NCBI GenBank assembly: GCA_015179045.1
Contig: WHUZ01000040.1
Coordinates: 1 to 64,000, forward strand
DNA length: 64,000 nt
Origin: Kalaharituber pfeilii
Taxonomy: Eukaryota; Ascomycota; Pezizomycetes; Pezizales; Pezizaceae
Direction: 5' to 3'
The notes beneath the pieces were generated by a model. It was not told the DNA's origin, made no database searches, and was given only the letters and a program-made list of their open reading frames with translations. Of this stretch, positions 9,442 to 20,725 are shown one piece after another. The position numbers and the translations under genes were made by a program. Within the stretch, counting starts at the first letter, position 1. Every line of letters begins with the position of its first letter.

Positions 9442-9808
9442 TACTGGTTGCAGTAGAGAGTGACATTTTAGTGAGTGCAAAGCAAGTATAGGGTAGAAAA
9501 ATTAAATAAGGACTCACAAGTACTATATGAATATATGTATCGGCTGGAAAATATCTGGGATGTAAAGTGCGTGAAGCCTTTGTAATTTTGTTGGAGTCTT
9601 GCAAAAATGAAAATCTCAAAACCAGTAGCTACAGTACGAATTATGAAAGAAAAATTTCCCAGTTCGGAGAGTTAGGCGCACTGATTACCCCGCACCGGAA
9701 ATATCTGCCGCACCAAGACAATCTGCCACACCAAGACAGTGAGCTCAGCCGCACCATGCAAGACGGGACAGTCAGGACAGTCCAAAAGGACTGTCCGGAG
9801 ACATCCCG

Positions 9809-9940
9809 TGCTAGTATAGTCCGCCTGCTAGTATAGCCCGCCTGCCAGTACGACCCGCCTGCCAGTATAGCCTGCCTGCCCGTACAGCCCGCCTGCTAGT
9901 ATTGCCGCCTGCCAGTATAGCCCGCCTGCCATGAAAACTC
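9809..9940. repeat. 17-bp minisatellite, part 2
   Basis: Continuation of the array at 5290-5500 in the same orientation, after the MULE. The last recognisable unit is near 9940, and LTR sequence follows. Confidence 0.8.
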
Positions 9941-10318
9941 TGCCTTCACCACTCTGTTCTTACTGCTGCCCTCGTCGCGGCTTCTACCTTTGTATTATGT
10001 TTCTTAGGTAATGAACCTATCATGTATATATAGGCTCTATCTTGCCCTCATGTAAATAGTTCCTTCTCTCCTTGTCTGTTGTCTTGTCTTCTTAATAGAC
10101 CCAATGGTTCCTCACAGCCCATATGTTCTTGTCATTCTTGTCAATCTCTAGATCTAATTCAGTACCTGATCTTCTCTGCCCGTTTCGCTGAACTGGAATC
10201 GTTGAACTGCTACCTGCAAGCCTCTCCTGTCAAGGCTCTGCCATTCAGCGCTTGCGAAACTACTGTTACCCTGAACCGGCCGTATCCCTTAGCAGCACCA
10301 GCCCGCCGCCGCGTGACA

Positions 10319-11127
10319 ATCAATTATTTACTTCATTATTTTATATCTAGTATATATATATTATTTTACTTAGTTTTGGTAAATTAAAACTAATTTAGAT
10401 TCTAATAGATAAGTATGAAAGCTACTATATAGAATAATAGAGTCTCAACTATAATAGGTAGACTACTAAAAAATAAACTACTACTTACTCTTACTATCTA
10501 CATACTACTCACTACTCGCTACTTGCTAAATTATTATTTACTACTTATTTCTAGCTGATCACTGTAGGTTGATTATCGCTTTCTAGTTGTTTCCTGATAA
10601 TCGTTGATCACAACTTCCTACTAGTTGATCATTTTTCGCTAATTACTGCTAGCTGATAACTGCTTATTAATTACTGCTTACTTCTTATAGCCCGCTACCT
10701 ACAAATATTTAAGTATTAATTTTCAGCTTCTAACTTCCACACATCGACCTCATTTTAATGCCTATTTTACCTACTCCTAATAACTTCCAACTACTCATAT
10801 CTTCGTTTTATCCTACTTTTATTATTTATTCCAACATGTCTGTTAGTTATAGTTCGATTTTACAGATCGCTGCGCCAGTATTATCATGCGATAGCGATTC
10901 TGCCTTTCGCTCTCCATTATTTCATAATATTCATACGACCATTTGGATTGATTCAGACATCAATAGCATTTCGGTCGATTTTAGTCAATCCTTATTCATA
11001 TGTTTTTTGACAATGCAATTGATATTCCTCTCGAAAACTCCTTGGTTCAAGTCAATAGGGCATTAATTATATGAATAATTATTGATTACCCTCAATTAAT
11101 ATTACATGGGCTTTTACTATCACAGAA

Positions 11128-11158
<31 letters not shown>

Positions 11159-11200
11159 CTCAATATATTTTGCCAAATATAAATAGATATCCGGGTGATC
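10319..11200. other. AT-rich stretch, no gene recognised
   Basis: Strongly AT-biased sequence with short simple repeats and a 28-base T run near 11130. A 102-codon frame at 10758-11066 has no motif I recognise. Could be decayed transposon DNA upstream of the Helitron remnant. Confidence 0.4.
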
Positions 11201-11267
11201 CAGATAGTGATCTTATATTAAAGAATGCCCTGACCCACAACCTGCAACCTTAAATGTTATTGGTTAA

Positions 11268-11822
11268 GTGGAAAGAATTTCGGAACCTACTAGTGATTTA
11301 ACACCATATAATTTATGGATGTTTGAATTAAGAACTCGTGTTTATGAGACTCGAGGTTCTATTGTTGAGTATTCAGTTATGTGTTTTTTCTCTCACTCTA
11401 GACGTTTCTCAAATACTTCTCTTCCAAGGCGCAATGCCTTAGTAGCAGTATTTGGAAAAATAATTGGAGTTCATTCTACGAGCTATAATATTTGCATATT
11501 AATTCTCGATATTACATTCCTTTCAACACGAAATTCCAACAATACCTCTAGTCATAATTCAGCTCCAGATGAAGAAGGTTCAAATTCCGAACAATCAAAT
11601 TCAAAACGCAAATGGCAACAGTGGGGGAAAAGTCAAAAAACGAAAAAAAATAAGATTAGCGAGAGTGATGAACAAGTTATTTCAGAAGGCTCAAGTTCAT
11701 CTCATTCTATTTCTCCATCTGCTATTAATAGTTCTTCAAATGATATTCTTTCTACTTCGAATACATTATCTATAATTACTGAGGAATTAGTCGAGGATGA
11801 TATATTTGAATTTAAAGACTAG
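11268..11822 (+). CDS. Hypothetical 184-aa ORF, Ser/Lys-rich C-terminus
   Basis: An uninterrupted frame in AT-rich DNA, ending TAG at 11820-11822. The N-terminal half has a short hydrophobic segment (LVAVFGKIIGVHS then NICILILDITFL) that faintly recalls beta-strands of an OB fold. The second half is polar, with a basic patch (KRKWQQWGKSQKTKKNKI) followed by a serine-rich and acidic tail. I do not recognise the protein. Its survival without stops, next to badly decayed sequence, is the only sign that it may be real. It lies upstream of a Helitron remnant on the same strand and could belong to it. Start choice is uncertain. Confidence 0.3.
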   Translation: MERISEPTSDLTPYNLWMFELRTRVYETRGSIVEYSVMCFFSHSRRFSNTSLPRRNALVAVFGKIIGVHSTSYNICILILDITFLSTRNSNNTSSHNSAPDEEGSNSEQSNSKRKWQQWGKSQKTKKNKISESDEQVISEGSSSSHSISPSAINSSSNDILSTSNTLSIITEELVEDDIFEFKD

Positions 11823-11900
11823 TCTTTTTTTTCTTTATTTTTTCTTTTATTAAAATATATTATTTTATTATTTGCTAACTATTTATTATTTATTAGTTAT

Positions 11901-12500
11901 TTTACTAATTCACTACTCACTACTCGGTACTTGCTATGGTAATTATTTTCTATTGATCTCTCTTTACTTACATTTTATTGCTTGCTACTCATATCTACTA
12001 GTCACTGCTTACTACTTACTACTTTCTGGTTACTGCTTATTGCTTGCTTATTAGTTACTTTACTAATTTACTACTTATTACTCGGTACCTGCTATAGTAA
12101 TTATTTTCTATTGATCTCTCTTTACTTATATTTTATTGCTTGCTACTCATGTCTACTATTCACTGCTTACTGCTTACTACTTCCTGGTTACTGCTTATTA
12201 CTCGCTACTCACTACTCTCTTACTATCTATACACTACTCACTACTTGCTAATAATTTATTTATTAATTTAGTATAGTTACTGCTATCAGTTGAGGGTAAT
12301 TAAGTAGATATAATAAATTCAGGGTAATATTTGTTTTGCAAGCTCCGAATAGTAGAGACTATTATTCTTTACTCTTTATTTATTTATTATTATTTTATTT
12401 ATTAATTTAGTATAGTTATTGCTATCGGTTGAGGGTAATCGAGTAAATATGGCGAGTTCAGGGTAACAGTAGTTTTGCAAGCTCCGAATAGTAGAGGCTT
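11901..12500. repeat. Two AT-rich tandem duplications (periods about 158 and 148 bp)
   Basis: TTTACTAATT...CTCGGTAC occurs at 11901 and 12059. ATTTATTAATTTAGTATAG occurs near 12256 and 12404, each followed by a shared GGTTGAGGGTAAT and GCAAGCTCCGAATAGTAGAG. The copies differ mostly by C/T and G/A changes. No coding potential is seen. 12500-13000 is similar AT-rich sequence without a gene. Confidence 0.7.
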
Positions 12501-13180
12501 AACAGAGAAGATTCCCAGGTAGTAATTTAGCAGTTCTGATTAAGTAGTTCTAATTCAGTAGTTCTAGTTCAGTACTTCTAGTTTAATAGTGAAGTAAAAA
12601 GGTTATAGAAAAAATTAGGTATTAAATAAGACCTTAGAAATTGATATATCTATAACTAGCTACTTTTATAAGCTTGCTACCGGCTATCGATAGGAGGTTG
12701 TTGCAGCTTGCCACTAGCTATAACTTGCTAGTAATGATCCTAGCTTGATATGTAAAGATTGTAGGGTACGTGCTATAATATCTACTTTCTTGCTTTCTCT
12801 TCTCTTTGACTTTGTTTTCTCTAGCTTCTTTCTACTTTTTTCCTTTCTGTCTCCCAGTTCTTCGTTTTTTTCTCTCTCATATATATATTGTATTATCTAC
12901 TATTTTGTTCTTTTAAATATTATTATTAACCTTTTATCATTAATAAAAAAAATTATAATTATATAATATAAGTACTTCTCGCAATTTTCGACAACAGATC
13001 CGAAGACAGTAGCAACGCATACAACAATCTCATTCTAAATTTACTTATAATCTCCGATCACAAGCAGAGTCCTATCAGTAATCTCAAACAAATCAGCCAG
13101 CTCAAGAGGTATGAAAGCTAAAACTTAACTAGAATATATTCTTATAATAATAATAATAGCAGGTAATACAATCTCCAAAG

Positions 13181-13755
13181 CAGCTATCATTAATAAAATG
13201 AAAGAAAAAAAAATATTAATACCGAAGCCACTTATCTCAACAGCAACAGCCTCGATAAGATTAAGTACAACAATTTTGGTGGACTCAGTTATTAGTAATT
13301 CCAGTTCAGAAATATTCTACAAGAGTATTATGGTTTCATTCCTATACTTATTGCAATACTCAATTACTTAATACCGAAGATAATGTATGGTGTTGCAATA
13401 AGGGCCAGTATTATCTTCCTCCCTTACAGCCTTTACCAAGAACTTTTATAACTTTACTACAAAATCAAATAATTAATTTCTCTACATTATCTCGCATAGC
13501 AAATAATCCTTTTGCTTTTACAGCTATTGGAACAACTGGTCATTTTATTCCTTTCAATGGTCCTGCAAATGTTGCTGTTACTGGTAGAATATATTACCAA
13601 CTATTAGATTTGGCTTCAGGTAATCATTCTTTACGCTGGTTTCTTTATGATGGCAGCTCACGAAATTATATTGGAGAGTCTCATGGCTTACCTTCCTGAG
13701 TAACTAAGATTCTTACTCAAACATTACGAGAAGTCAATCCTTATATTATATAATT
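13181..13755 (+). pseudogene. Helitron helicase N-terminal domain, remnant
   Basis: From about 13340 the plus strand reads VWCCNKGQYYLPPLQPLP, then FAFTAIGTTGHFIPFNGPAN, GRIYYQLLDLASGNHSLRW, FLYDGSS and LTQTLREVNPYI. This order (Cys pair, LPPL-P, AFTSLG-like, G-IYH-like, VNPY) is that of the Helitron-like N-terminal domain of fungal rolling-circle transposon proteins. One TGA stop interrupts it near 13698. The reading stops being Helitron-like at about 13755, where it meets ankyrin sequence. The following parts of such a protein appear at 26406 onward on the same strand. Confidence 0.72.
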
Positions 13756-13756
13756 A

Positions 13757-14494
13757 TATAATGTTATTCAAACAGGGGCACCACTGAATGCTGCAGCTTT
13801 CGGAGGGCACAATAAGGTGATGGAGCTGTTGTTGGCAGACAAGAGAGTCGATATCAATATGGCTAACAAAAATGGCTGGACCCCACTGAACTTGGCAGCT
13901 AATAGAGGGCATAATAAGGTGGTGGAGCTGCTGCTGGCTGACCACGGGGTTGACACCAATATGGCCAACAAAGAAGGCTGCACACCATTGAATACTGCAG
14001 CAGATCGAGGGCATGAGAAGGTGGTAGAGCTACTACTAGCGGATGACAGAGTGGATGTCAATTTGGCTCATGTAGATGGCTGGACACCACTACATAGTGC
14101 GGCACATGAAGGGCATCACAAGGTGGTGGAGCTGCTGCTGGCACATAATAGAGTCAATGTCAATGGGGGTGAAAAACCACCGGCAGGTTGGACACCACTA
14201 CATCTAGCAGCTCAAGAAGGGCATGACAAGGTCGCTGAGCTGCTTCTCGCAGACAGCAGGATTGATGTCAACCGCGGTGATGAGGATGGTGACACCCCAC
14301 TGCACATAACAGCTCACCACGGACGCACCAGTATAACAAAACTGCTTCTTGCACATGACAACATTGACTTTACAAAGACCAATGCTGCTTCTGAAACAGC
14401 TCTGGACTGGGCCATCAAGCGTGGGAACCACGAAATTGCAATGATGTTACACTCAAAGCTTGACTATGCTAAAGGCGTAGCCGATGCTAGCTAG
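13757..14494 (+). pseudogene. Truncated ankyrin-repeat gene (C-terminal part only)
   Basis: About 240 codons are open with seven ankyrin repeats of roughly 34 residues, each with TPL-type starts and VVELLLA-type helices (for example WTPLNLAANRGHNKVVELLL). The gene has lost its N-terminal and NACHT parts: the frame begins abruptly after the Helitron remnant. The last repeat (ALDWAIKRGNHEIAMML) and the 3' flank (GTACATGTTTTTG, TTGGATGTATGTTCT) are clearly related to the end of the large gene at 20726-25563, so it is a partial paralogue. The intact frame suggests either recent truncation or continued expression. There is no evidence of a promoter. Confidence 0.75.
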
Positions 14495-14822
14495 TCTCCG
14501 TTCCTTAGATCTATCTCCATGATATTCGAGTGAACTTCTACGATCACTCTATTCCGCACTCCGTTTCATTCTTATTGGCAAGGAAGTTGTGATAACGTAC
14601 ATGTTTTTGTTAGGTTTCTATACATGGTTCGAGCTAGGAGGATTTGATTGAAAGCTTTGGATGTATGTTCTCAACTATGTATCAATCGTTTGTCATCTAA
14701 AGCCAGACCGTATGTCTCTTTGTGTCTGCGCACTTCAGTAGCACCCTGGTTGGAAAAAATTCTGGCCCTTGTTCAAGCAATTGATACAGAATCTACGCTT
14801 TTTACATATCTTGTCTGCTGTC

Positions 14823-14851
14823 GAGCCCGAGCGGGGTTGCGTGAAATAAAT

Positions 14852-14882
<31 letters not shown>

Positions 14883-14884
14883 CG
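14823..14884 (+). mobile_element. LINE B 3' tail, very short
   Basis: AGCGGGGTTGCGTGAAAT followed by about 25 A matches the end of the family B LINE. GAGCCCG on both sides (14823-14829 and 14878-14884) may be the duplication. 14495-14822 is 3' flank of the ankyrin fragment with no gene. Confidence 0.6.
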
Positions 14885-15009
14885 GAGACCATACTTACAT
14901 AAAGCGATAACCTTCAAACAGGTGACCGATCTTGTACTGTACTTCTCCATCTTCCTCTCGACACTCGTACTACATATGCAGTGTCCTATAGGGTATACAT
15001 TCGTCACTC

Positions 15010-15180
15010 AGCATACTTGCATCGTGATCTTATTTTCAGATCTGCAGGATATACTCTGATCAAAAAGTCGAGCATAATCGGTACTTGGCCAGGCAGCGCC
15101 CAAACTCTTTCGTCGGTGTGCTCTTAGTAGCCCGAAAGGTCCACGTTACCCAACCGTTCCTCCATAGGGCTCAAGCATGC
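15010..15180 (-). mobile_element. LINE ORF2 C-terminal fragment
   Basis: TCTGCAGGATATACTCTGATCAAAA-like sequence followed by GCCAGGCAGCGCC matches 26230-26295, where it lies just upstream of a family A 3' end. It therefore looks like a decayed piece of the same LINE C-terminal region. Confidence 0.5.
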
Positions 15181-16840
15181 TATGGGCTTGGTAGAGAAAA
15201 TCATTGAAGACTGTTTGGGACGGCGCAGCCATTATTCCCAGATGGGTACGAAGAAGATGCGCGCACTACAGTGCCAATGCACTTCAGAAATAGAGGCACG
15301 AGGACAAAACCGGTATTCTCGGGGAAAACTAGAGCTAGTTCGTTTCGGAGAAATGTCGGTCATCAGCAATACTCGGGGTCGGCTCGAACTTTCATGATTT
15401 CCAGATATTTTTAGGAAGTGCACAATTCTATGTAGAGTGTGTAAAATGGGGGATTATTAAAGTATAATGCAGTAGAATGCAAAGATTAGATCGGGAAGCT
15501 AGAACAGGATGATGGTTGCGAGCAAAGCATTATCGGGGGTGGAAGGAGCAGAGGGGAGAGGGTTGTTCGAGTGGTTCTGTGAACGGCTGCTTGTGGGGCT
15601 CGTACACGCTTGTTGACCCTGCCAGTATTGTTCGCACCAGCTTTCTTTGGTACTTGTTCATCTTTTCCATCTGCTTTTCTGTTTCCGTTCTCGTACTCCA
15701 TCCCCAAATTATCATTATGGACTTTAGAATCATATACCGACAAGTCGGTCACGGCTCAACGGAGAAACAGTAATACGGCACAAATCCAGAGCATTGAAAA
15801 TAGAAGAAAGTGAAGCAAAAATAAAATAAATTAATAGGATTCGCTCGTCGAGGAGCTCAGTATTTGCACAGAACTCCCATGCACCCACAACCCCCGTGTA
15901 TCCACAAGCTGCCTATCTTGAAGAGAGATAGCACCTCTCGCTTTGCAATTCACGCCCAGTTTCCTCCGCCGAAGATCCCGGTTACCAATGATGCCCCCTC
16001 GCCCTCCGCAATAGCAGGGAAGACAGACACAAGTCGTTACCGGAGGAGGGAACTACTCCCATCACTTGTCAGTAGTGTGATAGCGGCATTGTGGTGCATG
16101 GAATGGCTCTAAGGAAGAAGCTAGAAAATGTCCGCCAGTGGTTACAGGCGGTGAAGAGGGAGGCAGGACAGTAGTCAACCAGACTAGCAGGACAGATTGT
16201 GGGCTGAGCAGGAAGGAGGCACTACGGATGGGGGGAAGAAGACTAGCTCAGTCATTCTGTACATGGAGAAGGTTCAAACACTGGCGAGAGTGAGACTAGG
16301 TGGGAGGTGACATTATTCTTATTTGTATGAGTGGGATAGCAAGAGTCGGTCCCCTGCTTACTGAGATAGGGAGGTGTTTTTTCAATACGTCTATAATAAT
16401 CGAGAGAATCATGAGTTGTGTTTTTATTCTTTTTCTTGTTCTGATTATCATTGTTCGTTGTCTGTTTGACTCCGCCTACATCACCAGCAAGGGGCGGTGG
16501 GTAATTGGTAACTTTGGTTTTCTTCTTAGTTCCTTTTTATTTAACCTAGTCATAGCCCGTAGGGTAGCACACGAGTAATGATTTTATCCCTCGCGATAGA
16601 TACCAATTGCGTTTCTTTTTCAGAGGAGGTATACTCTCTCTCGATTCAAAAACAGCAACCCAACTGAGTCAGGGTTTCCTCCACTGACCAAATTGTAGAC
16701 CTGGCCTGTTTGAACGCCCGCTGATATTCACAATGCAGGTGCAATTGGTTTGTATAAATCCCCAGATGCTAACCAACAGGTATAAGGAAAACAAATAAAA
16801 TATCGGACACAAGGAAAATACTAGAGATATCGAAAGAAAA
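15181..16840. other. No recognisable gene
   Basis: Mixed-composition sequence with short frames on both strands and no domains I recognise. A worn LINE A 3' hairpin without a tail (CATAGCCCGTAGGGTAGCAC, ACGAGTAATGAT) lies at about 16550-16582. Confidence 0.5.
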
Positions 16841-16849
16841 AGGGGCACA

Positions 16850-17570
16850 GGGGAGTGGTTGACATACCAAGTAGAAAAGTGCATGATATCCGCCTGAAAG
16901 GCACGGAGGCAATTGGTGGGCGATATATACTTAGACAGGCGAGAGGCAAAGATGCGAAAGGCGGAGGTGGAAGAGGCAGAAATGTGAGAGACGAAAGAGT
17001 AGGTTGTCGGATACGCGGTCGGAGGCAGGAGAGACGGTTGGAGCGGCCGTGGGAAATGCTGAAGGAGAGGCTGTCGGAGGTGGAAAAGGTGGAGATGGAG
17101 AGGTGGTAGGAAGGTGACAGGACAGGCGGAGATGTGAAGGGGAAGAGAAGTGACGGAAGGAGCAGGGGAGAGACAATGAGGTAGGCGATGGGATGGGAGG
17201 TGAAGGTGGGAGAAGCAACAGGAGGGTGATGCTATGGGAGAGGCTGTCGGCGAGGTCACAGAGAGGTTTGTGGCAAGCCTGTCCAATAGACGGTTGGAGA
17301 GCCCGTGGGAGAGACAGGCGGAAAGGCTGCCGGAGGTGGAAGAAGCGGAGGCGGGGAGGTGGTAGAGGAGGCGACAGCAGAGATGCGGCAGGCAGAGAAG
17401 TGACAGGGGAGGCTATCGGCAAGGCGACGAAGACGTTGTTTGTAAGTCGGAGGGAGAGGCGATGGGATTGCAGCTGGCGGGGCGGCGGGGCTGTTAGGGC
17501 GGTGACGGAGCGCCTGTCGTTCAAGAGCCGCCACCTAAGGTGTCAACAGTGGTGCAGACAACCCTGTTAT
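16850..17570. repeat. Purine-rich, GC-rich diverged repeat block
   Basis: The plus strand is dominated by GGAGGTGGAAGAAG, GAGAGGCTGTCGG and GGTGACAG blocks that recur at irregular spacing. Frames on both strands (Arg/Gly-rich on plus, Ser/Pro-rich on minus) are composition artefacts rather than genes. Confidence 0.55.
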
Positions 17571-20540
17571 TAGCGGATCGACCAGACTAGAGAAAATACG
17601 CTAATAACGAATATATATTTCACAATGTCTGGATATGTATAGTGAAGCGCATACATACTGAACAACTTGTAGGTCCATGTTCCATGTGGCTATTGACCGA
17701 GCGCTAGCATAAAATCTGTAATCTTCCGCTGAGCGTTCTTGTAAGCCCCCAAGTCTTATTTTCTCCCGTTGCAAACCCATGGAGATATTGCAATTTTGTA
17801 GCATACTGAACAGCAGCAGGGGTCGAGTGCCGCAAGTGCTGTAGGAACCACTGCAGCTAATCGACCACCAAAATCTGAGTTTAATTTGCGTTGCCATTAC
17901 TGTAACTTGGGTGCCCCCATAGTTACCTATCTGCTGTAGTAGTATCAGCAGACTGCGGCTACCGCTCACCTCAGTATTATTCTCCTTGTCAGTTTATGTA
18001 TCTGACTAAGCAAAAAAAAACAGATGAGTGTGCAATGGGGTAAAATATGCTTATTTTGTGTTGGGTTTGTATGGAGAGATCACAGATCACATGTTTATAA
18101 TGAGGGTTGTTTGTAGTTTCCTACTGTGTAAATTTTACAAGTTCACGGCTGTTCAAGCGGGGTTGTCCCGGAAGGTTGGTGGGGGAGCTCTAGAGGGGCT
18201 GTCGGAGGGATTGTCGGAACAGGGGTGGGCGGTGAGGGGTTGTCCAGCACCGGATTGTATTGCTCCAGTTCTATCTATGACTAAACTCTAGTAGAACCAC
18301 GGCATCCTGCCTCGAGGTGTATTACGATTTGCCGCGATACCTGTACTCTATTGATGCGGTAGGGCCGTCGATCGGATTGAATGTGTGAGGGGTTCATGTA
18401 AGGTAGAGACGGTGGCACAAGGCAGAATAATTTGCAGAAGTTAGAATTTGATTTGGATGTATTATGATTGGATAACCGCCTTTATCAATGTTCGTGAGCT
18501 GCAGTCTGATGTCAACAAAGTTGAAGTAGTACAAGCAGTGAGCTGGGAGGTCTGCAGGCTCATTGTCGCAGGAAATCATAACGGAGTTCATCACTTTTTG
18601 CTATGTCCTATGGTTTCACTACCCGAAACTGAAACCTTTGCCCGCTTGCTGTCAGTAACCAGATACTGTATGTTATTGGTAAATCCAACTAGACATTGCA
18701 CGAACCTCACTTACATATGCACAATCGGACAGTTGTCACGTCATCCTTCATATGATTTCTTTTCCCAACGACAATCTTGCTGTTTGCTCCTCCCCTAGCC
18801 GTACAATAGAGGCTCCGCAATTCCAGCTATAATGTCGACCGTGCGCAACCATGGGTTAAATAAATTCATCCCTACTCTATTCTGATATACAACATATTAG
18901 TAGTTTCACTTTTTTTTAGTGATAAGAACAAGTATTTAGATTTAAAAAGTGCCTTTTATTTCCTTTTTCGTTCAGCGCTTGGTTCCTTCGCTTCCCTCAT
19001 TATAATTATAAGACCCCGTTGCCCGCTTTACAAACACCTTATGTCTGTCTGTTTAGAAATTACCATATAGACCAAAAAGAACATTATTATATATGTGTCT
19101 TGTGGCAGTACATGAGAGTGTATATCTATATGAACATTCATATACTGTAGCTTGGAAGATGGCAATAAGGCAGGGATAGAATTAACTTACTCTATTATAG
19201 CACCCTAATACACGAGAGAATAGTGAACTGAATGCCGCGCTATCTAAAAGCGGATACAGTAGTTACTATTCAGGGTATCTTAGGTAGAGCTTCGAATCAA
19301 ACAGTTGAAAATGCATGGGAAAAAAGATAATTGGTCTAAGACTGGAATTCTGAGCTTTCGGTCCCGCACTGTTGTATTTGTTCCGTGCTATTCTCGATCC
19401 AGGCGCAACAATATGCAACAAGAGGCTTTGTCACAAGGACATAGATCAGGCTTTTGTTCTTTGCAACTTGGACCCAATGGAGAAGGATTCTTAAGATTGC
19501 TTCCCCGCCAGGCGGAAACTTTGTGGGGCTTGTTTTCGTTTGTGATCACATTAGAAACTGAAAAAAATGAAAAAAATGAAAAGTAAAAAATAAAACCAAA
19601 ATTAGAAGCAGGGAGGTTGCCAATACCACTCCGCCACAGAATGCAGGCAATGTTTTGCATGGTGTGTTGATTGTGTGCGGTCATAGCGGCGGGGTACACT
19701 GCAGACGTTGCGGAGTGAATGGTTACTATCGATTGCTGTGCGTGCAAGCGTGACCGTATATATCGTGAGCTGCTGGTACTTATGCATATCAATTAACACG
19801 GTAGCTGCCTGACTTGCGCTCATCGAACAGTATTCTTTTAACTGCTCTGCATCGCTAGCACCGCTTGTATATTATATGCTGTAAGTGAAGGCTCTAGCAG
19901 AGTAGCTAGCTTCAGCTGTATGTTCTGCATGCGGGTGTTCCAGACAGTATCAAGCGGGTAAGCTGGGAAGGGAAGGGAAGGGTGGGCGCAATGATCAGAT
20001 TGCCTTCGAGGATCTGGAGAAGCACAGGATCCTGAAAATCTTTGATGTCCTATTGGGACAGGGAGTTCTTGCTAAGTTACTATCGATCACCAAAAATCAT
20101 CGCTCTATTTAATTCTTTGGCTGTATATAGCTACTTTTCGGCGATGGATAACGTGCATGAGATACAGCTGCGCAACTTCGCCCTACCGCAAGCAACATAA
20201 TTAAAAATAGATTGGCAGAATAACGAATAAAATTGCAAGCGCAACTGTGGGAAATATTGTAAATCAAGCTGCAGAAGTGAACTGTTGAATAAATTTAATT
20301 TTAGAGCATTTGCAGTTGAATTGCTTGTTTTTAATCGCAAAGTGACACTGGGCTGCGTGCCTCACACACTCCAGAGATGCGGACCGAGAGTTTTCAGGGA
20401 TTGTAAGCTAAAAAAGCAATGCAGGGCTAACAGTGTTTTGAGATGTAAACGTCTTCCAAAATTGATGTATTACAATATGAAAGGCCAATAATATTGGTCC
20501 TCGAACCTGACCCTGGCTCGACTTCAGTCTTAAACTCGTA
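17571..20540. other. No recognisable gene
   Basis: About 3 kb of moderately AT-rich sequence upstream of the NACHT-ankyrin gene. The frames at 17601-17969, 18448-18798 and 19388-19792 show no known domains, signal peptides or introns I can support. The last ~150 bp before 20726 would include the promoter and leader of the following gene. Confidence 0.5.
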
Positions 20541-20725
20541 CTTATTGAGTGGGTTTCTTTCCACTTTTAAGTGTCTTTATTTTCTTGCACCAAACACACA
20601 GATTAATTATTCATCGATCAATTCCATACTCAGTGCTTTCAAAACCTAATCTTCTAATACCGGACCCTCCAGCTTTACTTCAGGCGACTTCAACTCACAT
20701 CAGCCAAATACCCCATCTAGCCAAC

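Larger units (their letters stand above)
5667..9466 (-). pseudogene. MULE transposase remnant (FAR1-like N-terminus), broken
   Basis: Reading the minus strand from ATG at 9466, a frame MSLSTATST runs into the pogo element and resumes in frame at 7200 (SAKQIWTLYPNLPKELV). It continues through DFAVVTLSESEKKG and GYVHYGKS, with in-frame stops near 7020 and 6940 that could be CAA-to-TAA changes. After a likely intron (about 6905-6780) it continues at 6758-6456 (HTHPLAPN, RAGLSYNMS, ELITAGFYRR). A C-terminal piece at 5885-5667 (KGKAAGRTLTGAEMAERQRN) is split by the MITE. The pattern of a GFAVV-like start, then THPL and tail matches my memory of fungal MULE proteins with a FAR1-like DNA-binding region. 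The catalytic DDE core is not visible, so this copy is a non-functional, probably internally deleted, derivative. Confidence 0.5.
5501..9808 (-). mobile_element. Mutator-like element (MULE) with nested insertions
   Basis: Inverted ends CGGGATGTCTCCGGACAGTC at 5501 and the complement ending at 9808 are flanked by a 9-bp direct repeat TGCTAGTAT (5492-5500 and 9809-9817), the usual duplication size for MULEs. The imperfect inverted repeat extends inward about 90 bp, including a shared GACTGTCCCGTCTTGCAT segment. Caution: TGCTAGTAT is also part of the 17-bp array into which it inserted. The coding remnant on the minus strand fits a MULE transposase N-terminus. A hAT MITE (5873-6326) and a pogo element (7201-9441) are nested inside. 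Confidence 0.78.
5086..10318 (+). mobile_element. LTR of family 2, interrupted by a Mutator-like element
   Basis: The start TGTCACAGCCCAC matches the solo LTR at 53893. The right portion (about 9940-10318) contains a TATA-like TATATATAGG near 10024 and CTCCTTGTCTGTTGTCTTG, also shared with that LTR and, in reverse, with 60178-60375. Without the MULE at 5501-9808 the LTR would be about 0.9 kb, including a 17-bp array. The 3' boundary (GCGTGACA near 10318) is uncertain, and I find no 5-bp duplication. The AT-rich sequence 4970-5085 before it has no gene. Confidence 0.6.

Noticed and set aside
16669..17573. Long Ser/Pro-rich minus-strand and Arg/Gly-rich plus-strand frames
   Set aside because: Both strands are open because of purine bias and repeats. 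There are no domains, and residue composition follows the repeat.
20549..20725. Upstream ATG at 20549 as start of the NACHT-ankyrin protein
   Set aside because: The family N-terminus begins MDAAGVALGIVPLA at 20726, and the 59 upstream codons are hydrophobic, histidine-rich leader-like sequence without similarity.
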